Source of the DNA: Burkholderiales bacterium
Lineage (GTDB): Bacteria > Pseudomonadota > Gammaproteobacteria > Burkholderiales > Burkholderiaceae_C
Assembly: GCA_947450745.1 (NCBI GenBank)
Contig: CANFYD010000290.1
Coordinates: forward strand, 1 to 5,574
Direction: 5' to 3'
Length of the DNA stretch: 5,574 bases
Each line of letters opens with the position of its first letter. Position 1 is the stretch's first letter. The position numbers were made by a program, and so were the translations under genes. The notes under the pieces are model-generated. The model did no database searches, was not told where the DNA came from, and saw only the letters and a list, made by a program, of their open reading frames with translations. Shown here piece after piece: positions 1 to 4,628 of the stretch.

Positions 1-381
1 GATGATCGCGTCGATCAGGTAGCTGTTGATTCCGACGTTGAAGTAGACGCCCAGGATCATGGTGGTGGAGTGGCCCAGGGCAAACAGGCTCACATAGATG
101 CCGATGTGCTGGATCCGGTAAAGGAAAAAGATCACGCCGAACAGGAACAGGATGTGGTCGTAGCCCGTCATCATGTGTTTGGCACCCAGGTACATGAAGG
201 GCAGCAGATTGACACCCGATATTTCCTGGATATAGCCCTTGTCGCCGGCGGTGACGGCGTGGGCTATGGCCTCGGTGCTGCCAACGAAAAGGCAGATAAA
301 GAGTGCTGAAAGTAGCAGCAGACGGGATTGCCAGATCGCCCATGGCGAAGCTGGCAGCCTGTCGTGAACAGGGCTGTGCAT
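1..381 (-). CDS. HupE/UreJ-like membrane protein, N-terminal part (runs off left edge)
   Basis: The first 127 codons are present and the frame is still open at base 1, so the C-terminal part lies outside. Start ATG is at 379-381, with GGAG at 390-393 placed 8 nt upstream. Residues about 20-40 form a hydrophobic signal-like segment ending in A-I-A (38-40), followed by His41, which looks like a signal peptidase I site. Residues 60-90 (LLPFMYLGAKHMMTGYDHIL and what follows) and 96-112 (LFALGHSTTMILG) match the HupE/UreJ_2 pattern. His69, Asp75 and His76 form the HX5DH motif known from HupE/UreJ nickel permeases, where it is thought to bind metal within the membrane. Hydrophobic segments start at about 77-88 and 96-116. 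The gene sits 75 bp downstream of a His-rich secreted protein gene on the same strand, so joint transcription is likely. Family assignment is fairly secure; the metal and direction of transport are unknown. It is not necessarily tied to hydrogenase, as no hydrogenase gene is visible. Confidence 0.8.
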   Translation of the reverse strand, partial: MHSPVHDRLPASPWAIWQSRLLLLSALFICLFVGSTEAIAHAVTAGDKGYIQEISGVNLLPFMYLGAKHMMTGYDHILFLFGVIFFLYRIQHIGIYVSLFALGHSTTMILGVYFNVGINSYLIDAII

Positions 382-399
382 GAAGAAGACTCCGAGGGT

Positions 400-460
400 C
401 TGAGAGGAAAGGACGCGCGGCGCGGCGCAGCGCGAAGGCAAGAAGCGCGAAGCCTCTCAG
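400..460. repeat. Inverted repeat spanning the czcI-like/hupE-like gap
   Basis: CTGAGAGG at 400-407 is the exact inverse of CCTCTCAG at 453-460. Inside them, CGCGC at 414-418 can pair with GCGCG at 445-449. The outer arm at 453-460 contains the stop codon of the upstream minus-strand gene (457-459), and the other arm ends 7 bases before the GGAG of the downstream gene. A folded transcript would therefore place a strong hairpin between the two genes. No T-run follows it, so it is not a standard intrinsic terminator; an mRNA-stabilising or attenuating structure is possible. The pairing is seen directly; function is inferred. Confidence 0.4.
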
Positions 461-819
461 CCTTTGGGTGGGCGTTCCAGCCTGGTCGCCTGCACCATTT
501 CAATCCACGGTCGTACCGGAGCCGTCCAACTAGAAGGCTGTGCTGCCGCCGAGTTCCAGGCGGCAGCCGGCGCGTGGACTTTGTCGTGCGAGTGATCCGT
601 CTCGTGGTGAGGATGGTCAGCGCTCGGGCTCACCTCAACCATCGCCAATCCGCCACCTTGATCCTCGTGCAGATGTTGCTGCTGTTGATCGGAGCTGTGC
701 GGTTCCTGGAGGGCGAATACCGCATGGCTCGCAATGGCGGCCAAACCATGGGAGCGTGTGTCCCCCATCGAGGAGATGAAGGTCCCGAACATGATCACGA
801 TCAGAACCAGCCACCGCAT
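457..819 (-). CDS. Small secreted histidine-rich protein, CzcI-like
   Basis: This 120-residue protein starts with a positive residue and a hydrophobic stretch (MRWLVLIVIMFGTFISSMG), consistent with a signal peptide that sends it to the periplasm. The middle carries 11 histidines, clustered around 41-51 (H41, H49, H51) and 69-82 (H69, H71, H72, H76, H78, H82). The C-terminus ends in LERPPKG, resembling the ERP-type tail of CzcI-like proteins in czc operons. Unlike the CzcI proteins I recall, it has no cysteine. The ATG at 817-819 was chosen because it puts the hydrophobic segment at the N-terminus. The frame stays open upstream to an ATG at 868-870 and a TTG at 910-912, but neither has a visible ribosome site, and the chosen start itself has only a weak GAG. 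It lies 150 bp downstream of the sensor kinase gene. A role in periplasmic metal binding or tuning of the efflux system is inferred; the exact family is uncertain. Confidence 0.65.
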   Translation of the reverse strand: MRWLVLIVIMFGTFISSMGDTRSHGLAAIASHAVFALQEPHSSDQQQQHLHEDQGGGLAMVEVSPSADHPHHETDHSHDKVHAPAAAWNSAAAQPSSWTAPVRPWIEMVQATRLERPPKG

Positions 820-969
820 GCTCAGCTCGAACCGGGTGGGGTGCAAGGAGGTTGAGCCGGGTCCGGTCATGGCGTGCAGATGAGCTTGAAGGACATTAGG
901 GGATGGTAGCAAGCTGCCCAGGACAGGCGGCGTCGGCGGCTTTCACGCCCCGCGTCCTGGCCAGCTGGC
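820..969. other. Intergenic region between czcS-like and czcI-like genes
   Basis: This 150-bp gap separates two same-strand genes. It holds the stem-loop at 918-960 and could contain a separate promoter for the czcI-like gene, but I find no convincing -35/-10 pair on the minus strand and no copy of the ATGAC...GTCAT operator. The part below 912 is an open in-frame upstream extension of the czcI-like gene, which I judge noncoding. Confidence 0.5.
918..960. repeat. Stem-loop downstream of the sensor kinase gene
   Basis: CCAGGAC at 918-924 pairs with GTCCTGG at 954-960, and GCGG at 927-930 continues the stem with CCGC at 950-953, leaving a two-base bulge (925-926). The structure begins 9 bases after the kinase stop codon on the minus strand. 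There is no T-run after either arm, so it is not a classical Rho-independent terminator. It could still protect the czcRS transcript end or partly reduce read-through. Confidence 0.35.
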
Positions 970-2391
970 TCAGATTGGGTGCTGATGTTGGAGCGACGGG
1001 TCGTTGACCGTTGACGCCAGCGTCAAGCCCATCCGCGTTACCCCAGCGCTGGACGAGGCGAAGGCCTGACCGTCATGCAGGCGGGCAATCGCGGCGACGA
1101 TGGACAGGCCCAGGCCATGATTGCGGTCGCCCTGCGCACGCGCCGGATCGGCACGGTAGAAGCGGTCGAACAGGCGCGGCAGATGCTCTGGCGCAATCGT
1201 CGGCCCCTGATTGACCACGGTGATTGCGACCTGCTCGTTGGTCAGACACTCGATCTGCACCAGCAGGGTGGAGCCGGGCGCAGCGTAGCGGGTCGCGTTG
1301 CCCAATAAATTGGAGACCGCGCGGCGCAGCAGGCGACCATCCACCCAGCCGGCCGCATCGCCCCGCACTTCGGCGCTCAGCCCGGCTTCCTGGATCGAGG
1401 CCTCGTGATATTCGATCACTTCGTCGACCAAGGCGGCCAGGCTGGGCAGCTCGCTGCGGCGCGCGCCGACACCGCGATCGGCGTTCGACAGAAACAGCAT
1501 GTCGCCGATGATGGCGGCCATGCGGTGCAAGTCCTCCAGGTTGGAGCCCAGCACATCGCGCAGCTCGGCCACATCTCTTGACTTGCGCAGCGCCAGCTCG
1601 CAACTGCTGATCAAGGTCGCCAGTGGTGTGTTCAGCTCGTGCGCCACATCGGCGTTGAAGCCCTCCATTTGCTTGTAGGCCAGGGCCAGCCGGTCCAGCA
1701 AGGCGTTGAACTGGGCGATCAGCGGCTGCAACTCTTGCGGCTGAACCGAGCCATCCAGCCGGCTATTCACCAGGCTGGGCGTGAGCCGGCGCGTCTGTTC
1801 GACCAGCAGCTGCAAGGGCTTCAGACCTAAATGCACCAGCCAGAAGCCACCCAAAGAAACGAGCAGTGTGCCGATGAGGGCCGACGCCGCCAGGGTGATG
1901 GCCAGACGGCCGAGCAGCACGTCGTCGGCCTGCGTATCCAGGCTCAGTTCGGCGCGGATGGGGCCTGTCGCGTAGTCGGGCGACTTCAGCTCGAAGCTCT
2001 GGCGTTTGAATCTTTTGAGTTCGCCCTGTGCGTTTGAGCTGTCGTACAAGCGGCTTCCGTCCGGCCCTTGCAAGCGCAGCGCCATATTCTCGTGACCTGC
2101 AAGGAAGTCATCGAGCAGATGCTTGATGTCGTCGGCCCCGTGGGTGAGGCGTCCTTCTGCGACCAAGTGCCGCACGATGGCCTGTTTCTGGTTCAGTGTT
2201 TCGTCCTGTCGCTCGTTCAAGGTCATGACGATGACCAGATAGACCGCCGTGCACACCAGACCGAGGCCCACCATGGCCTGCAAGGCCAGCCAGCAGGACA
2301 TTCGCTGCCGCAAGCCGGTGGCGGACGCTGTGGTGGGGGCGCTGGGTGGGGTGAGCGGGGTGTGCGGCGTGGACGGAGCGGCAGCATTCAT
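970..2391 (-). CDS. czcS: Heavy-metal sensor histidine kinase, CzcS/CusS/CopS-like
   Basis: This 473-residue inner-membrane kinase has the layout of the heavy-metal sensor family. TM1 is at about 34-57, a periplasmic sensor loop at about 58-162 has scattered His (75, 84, 91, 100), TM2 is at about 163-187, and a HAMP-like linker at about 188-240. The phosphoacceptor box is FNADVAHELNTPLATL at 245-260, with His251. The N box lies at 356-370 (Asn361, Asn365), a G1-like VVNQGPTI at 392-399, LFDRFYRAD at 407-415 and the G2 glycines in HGLGLSIV at 425-432. It should autophosphorylate at His251 in response to periplasmic metal and pass the phosphate to the regulator encoded just upstream. The first 30 residues are rich in Pro, Thr and Ala, an unusual cytoplasmic tail. 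The ATG shares one base with the regulator stop (TGATG), implying translational coupling. Kinase identity is secure; the metal sensed, and so the czcS name over cusS/copS, is inferred from neighbours. Confidence 0.88.
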   Translation of the reverse strand: MNAAAPSTPHTPLTPPSAPTTASATGLRQRMSCWLALQAMVGLGLVCTAVYLVIVMTLNERQDETLNQKQAIVRHLVAEGRLTHGADDIKHLLDDFLAGHENMALRLQGPDGSRLYDSSNAQGELKRFKRQSFELKSPDYATGPIRAELSLDTQADDVLLGRLAITLAASALIGTLLVSLGGFWLVHLGLKPLQLLVEQTRRLTPSLVNSRLDGSVQPQELQPLIAQFNALLDRLALAYKQMEGFNADVAHELNTPLATLISSCELALRKSRDVAELRDVLGSNLEDLHRMAAIIGDMLFLSNADRGVGARRSELPSLAALVDEVIEYHEASIQEAGLSAEVRGDAAGWVDGRLLRRAVSNLLGNATRYAAPGSTLLVQIECLTNEQVAITVVNQGPTIAPEHLPRLFDRFYRADPARAQGDRNHGLGLSIVAAIARLHDGQAFASSSAGVTRMGLTLASTVNDPSLQHQHPI

Positions 2392-3074
2392 CAATCGCGC
2401 GCCTCCAAGACATAGCCCATGCCGCGCACGGTGTGCAGCAAGGGGCGTTCGAACGGCTGGTCCAGTTTGCTGCGCAAGCGGCGCACAGCCACCTCCACCA
2501 CATTGGTGCCGCTGTCGAAGTTCATGTCCCAGACCTGCTCGGCGAGCTCGGTGCGCGAGATGACTTGGCCCTGCCGCCGCAGCAGCAGGCTGAGTAAATT
2601 GAACTCCTTGGTTGTCAAATCGAGGCGTTGCCCGGCGCGCTGCGCTTTGCGGCGGATCAAGTCAAGTTCCAGGTCCGCCAAGGTGAAGGTCGACGGCTCG
2701 GCGGTATTGCGTTGCGGGTTGGCGCGGCGCAGCAGCACCTGGACGCGTGCCACCAGCTCGGAAAACGCAAACGGCTTGACCAGATAGTCGTCGGCACCGC
2801 TTTGCAAGCCCTTCACCCGGTCCTCGATCAGAGCCCGCGCCGTCAGCATCAGCACCGGCGTGGGCTTGCTTTGCCGCAAGGCGGCCAGCACGGCCAGGCC
2901 GTCAATGCCGGGCAACATGCTGTCCAGCACCACCAGGTCGTAATCGCCCTCGGTTGCCAGGTGCAATCCGTCGATCCCGTCATGCGCCAGGTCAACGACA
3001 TAGCCTTCCTCGCTCAGGCCCTTGCGCAAGTACTCGGCCAACTTGATTTCGTCTTCGATCACCAACAGTTTCAT
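2391..3074 (-). CDS. czcR: OmpR-family heavy-metal response regulator, CzcR/CusR/CopR-like
   Basis: This 227-residue protein is the usual length for the family. The receiver domain (1-118) shows the acidic pocket Glu7-Asp8, phosphoacceptor Asp51 in VVLDSMLPG, Thr78 in LMLTAR and Lys100 in YLVKPF. The OmpR/PhoB winged-helix DNA-binding domain (about 129-225) contains LDLTTKEFNLLSLLL, the recognition-helix region NVVEVAVRRLRSKLD, and the closing wing TVRGMGYVLE. The start at 3072-3074 is set by the family N-terminus MKLLVIEDE; the next in-frame ATG upstream, 17 codons away, falls inside the palindromic operator. There is no clear Shine-Dalgarno before the chosen start. The gene is the first of the minus-strand operon and diverges from czcC, an arrangement known for czcRS/czcCBA in Pseudomonas aeruginosa. 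It most likely activates czcCBA through the palindrome at 3104-3131. The CusR-like operator means cusR or copR are possible alternative names. Confidence 0.9.
   Translation of the reverse strand: MKLLVIEDEIKLAEYLRKGLSEEGYVVDLAHDGIDGLHLATEGDYDLVVLDSMLPGIDGLAVLAALRQSKPTPVLMLTARALIEDRVKGLQSGADDYLVKPFAFSELVARVQVLLRRANPQRNTAEPSTFTLADLELDLIRRKAQRAGQRLDLTTKEFNLLSLLLRRQGQVISRTELAEQVWDMNFDSGTNVVEVAVRRLRSKLDQPFERPLLHTVRGMGYVLEARD
2402..2406 (-). promoter_or_regulatory. Ribosome binding site of the sensor kinase gene
   Basis: GGAGG on the minus strand lies inside the last codons of the regulator gene. It is 7 nt from a TTG (2392-2394) and 10 nt from the adjacent ATG (2389-2391), so either may start translation. 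The difference is one residue. I chose ATG because it is the stronger start codon. Confidence 0.6.
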
Positions 3075-3103
3075 GCGCGTGATTCTGAGGGTAGCGGGGG
3101 CTT

Positions 3104-3131
3104 GGCGAGATGACGAATTTGTCATCTCGCC
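3104..3131. promoter_or_regulatory. Palindromic operator, CusR/CzcR-box-like
   Basis: A 28-bp inverted repeat has arms GGCGAGATGAC and GTCATCTCGCC around GAATTT; 13 of 14 base pairs are symmetric. The core at 3110-3125, ATGACGAATTTGTCAT, differs at one base from the E. coli CusR box core ATGACAANNTTGTCAT as I recall it. It lies 29 bp from the regulator start and 156 bp from the czcC start. Symmetry is seen directly; binding by the adjacent regulator is a strong inference from family knowledge. Confidence 0.8.
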
Positions 3132-3208
3132 GTTCGTCTGCCGCAAGGCGTCGCTCGTTAGAGTCGGCGACGGCTGGACTTGACGGGCATCGTTCAAGCC
3201 GTTGCGGC

Positions 3209-3220
3209 TGTCATCCCGCC
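3209..3220 (+). repeat. Second operator half-site
   Basis: TGTCATCCCGCC repeats the right arm of the operator (TGTCATCTCGCC at 3120-3131) with one mismatch, in the same orientation and 89 bp closer to czcC. No matching left arm is present. It could be a weak auxiliary regulator contact or a decayed operator copy. Confidence 0.35.
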
Positions 3221-3277
3221 AGCCCTTCAGTTCGCTCAAATCTTTTCGCTGCAGCCCCGGCTGTTGCCACATCACTC

Positions 3278-3283
3278 GGAGAG
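3278..3283 (+). promoter_or_regulatory. Ribosome binding site of czcC
   Basis: GGAGAG lies just upstream of the ATG at 3288, with GGAG ending 6 nt before it. This supports the chosen czcC start, which also begins a good signal peptide. Confidence 0.7.
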
Positions 3284-3287
3284 TTAG

Positions 3288-4625
3288 ATGCGAAGCATTT
3301 TCGTGCCGCTGGTATTTGCGGTGCTTTATTTCAATGGCACTTGCGCACAGGCCGAGACTTTGGCGGGCGCTGTGCTCACTCCGGTCGATGTGACGAGCGC
3401 GCTCGGCGCGGAGGCGGCTGTGCCCACCCCCACGACACTTACCTTGGATGCCGCCGTGCGCTTGGCGCTGGCGCACAACCCCACGCTCGCCATCGCTCGC
3501 CTGGAGCTGCAAGCCATGGAAGCTGCCGAGCTGCAAGCCGGCGCGCGCCCCAATCCCGAGTTGGGTGTGCTGGTCGAGGACACCCGCAGTGCCAGCCGCA
3601 CGACCACGGTCCAACTCAGTCAGGCGATCGAGCTGGGCGGCAAACGGGCGGCCCGGCTGTCGGTTGCCGCGCGTGGCCGCGAGCAGGCGGCGGTGGCTCT
3701 GCAGGCCAAGCAAGCCGAGCTGCGCGCTGCGGTGGCGCAGGCCTTTTTTGAAATGTTGGGCGTGCAAGAGCAGCTGCGGCTGACGCAGGCCTCGCTGGAT
3801 CTGGCCAGCAACGCCAGCAGCATCGCGGGCAAACGATTGCAAGCGGGCAAGGTGGCACCGCTGGAGCACAGCAAAGCGCTGGTGGCGGAGGCCGGCGTGC
3901 GCGCCGAGTTGGCGCAAGCGCAGAGCGAGCAGCGGCTGGCCCGTCAGCGCCTGAGCGCATTCTGGGGCCCGGGCAAGGTCGCGTTTGATCGCGCCGAGGG
4001 TCATGCTCAGGGCAACGCCGAGCGCTTGCCCGCCCTGCCTTCCGACCAGCAAGTGGGCGAGTTGATGGCCCAGGCCCCGGCGATCCGCCTGGCGCAGCTG
4101 GACATCGCCCGGCACCAGGCGCTGACCGAAGGCGAGCGTGCCCGCCGCGTGCCCGACCTGACCGTCACCCTGGGAGCCAAGCGCGACGCACAACTGGGCT
4201 ACACGCAAGCGCTGATGGGTTTTTCCATCCCCTTGCCGCTGCTGGACCGCAAGCAGGGCCATTTGATGCAAGCGCTGCGGCGCGAGGAGCAGGCGCGCGA
4301 GATGTTGACGGCCACGACGCTGCGCCTGCAGTCCGAGGTGTCCCAGTCGCTGGAGACGCTGCACCTGACTCGAAAACAGGTGCAACTGCTGCGCAGCGAG
4401 GTGTTGCCGGCGGCGCAGTTTGCCTACGACGCTGCGGTCAAAGGCTATGAGCTGGGCAAGTTCGCCTTCCTCGACGTGCTCGACGCCCAGCGCACGCTGT
4501 TCCAACTGCGCCAGCAAATGCTGCGCCACACGGCCGACGCCTACCGCGCCGCCGCCGACATTGAGCGGCTGTTGGGTCAATCGCTGGACCGCGACGACAC
4601 GCAAGCCGCTCTCCCCAAGGAGTAA
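3288..4625 (+). CDS. czcC: Outer-membrane factor of RND metal efflux pump, CzcC
   Basis: This 445-residue TolC-type protein should form the outer-membrane channel of a CzcCBA pump, carrying cations from the periplasm to the outside. Residues 1-22 make a signal peptide ending in A-Q-A, suggesting cleavage before Glu23. Cys19 is not in a good lipobox, so a lipid-anchored form is unlikely. Two outer-membrane efflux (OEP) repeats follow, about 50-225 and 255-430, rich in the heptad-like Ala/Leu/Gln helices of the periplasmic tunnel. Family signatures include LTLDAAVRLALAHNPTLAIA (51-70), ARPNPELGV (86-94), QAIELGGKRAAR (112-123), FSIPLPLLDRKQG (312-324) and FAFLDVLDAQRTLFQLR (392-408). Length is typical for CzcC. 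The stop is 3 bp before the czcB start and the czcB ribosome site overlaps the last codons, so the two are one operon. Family is secure; Zn/Co/Cd specificity over other cations is inferred from CzcB. Confidence 0.9.
   Translation: MRSIFVPLVFAVLYFNGTCAQAETLAGAVLTPVDVTSALGAEAAVPTPTTLTLDAAVRLALAHNPTLAIARLELQAMEAAELQAGARPNPELGVLVEDTRSASRTTTVQLSQAIELGGKRAARLSVAARGREQAAVALQAKQAELRAAVAQAFFEMLGVQEQLRLTQASLDLASNASSIAGKRLQAGKVAPLEHSKALVAEAGVRAELAQAQSEQRLARQRLSAFWGPGKVAFDRAEGHAQGNAERLPALPSDQQVGELMAQAPAIRLAQLDIARHQALTEGERARRVPDLTVTLGAKRDAQLGYTQALMGFSIPLPLLDRKQGHLMQALRREEQAREMLTATTLRLQSEVSQSLETLHLTRKQVQLLRSEVLPAAQFAYDAAVKGYELGKFAFLDVLDAQRTLFQLRQQMLRHTADAYRAAADIERLLGQSLDRDDTQAALPKE
4617..4622 (+). promoter_or_regulatory. 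Ribosome binding site of czcB, inside the czcC end
   Basis: AAGGAG encodes the last two residues of CzcC (Lys-Glu) and lies 6 nt before the czcB ATG at 4629. This close packing indicates coupled translation of channel and adaptor. Confidence 0.75.
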
Positions 4626-4628
4626 GAC

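Larger units (their letters stand above)
3075..3287. promoter_or_regulatory. Divergent promoter region between czcR-like and czcC genes
   Basis: These 213 bp must drive both arms of the locus. They contain the palindrome at 3104-3131 and a related half-site at 3209-3220. I cannot find a consensus sigma70 promoter on the czcC side: TTGACG at 3180-3185 lacks a fitting -10 at 16-18 bp, which is common for promoters needing an activator. On the czcR side TACCCT (minus strand, 3088-3093) is a possible -10 and would give a leader of only a few bases. Promoter positions are not established. Confidence 0.55.

Noticed and set aside
328..855. Plus-strand open frame of 175 codons opposite the czcI-like gene.
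   Set aside because: Arg/Pro-rich shadow composition, no signal or domain, and the opposite strand has a better protein with a signal peptide and His clusters. This choice is less certain than for the other shadows.
868..912. Longer versions of the czcI-like protein starting at ATG 868-870 or TTG 910-912.
   Set aside because: They put about 17 or 31 non-hydrophobic residues ahead of the signal-like segment and have no ribosome site.
918..960. Intrinsic terminator after czcS.
   Set aside because: A strong stem is present but no T-run follows on either strand, so it is listed only as an inverted repeat.
3180..3208. Sigma70 promoter for czcC starting with TTGACG at 3180-3185.
   Set aside because: No acceptable -10 hexamer lies at 16-18 bp spacing; the -35 match alone is not enough.
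3318..3344. CzcC as an outer-membrane lipoprotein anchored through Cys19.
   Set aside because: The residues before Cys19 (N-G-T) do not fit a lipobox, while A-Q-A at 20-22 fits ordinary signal peptidase cleavage.
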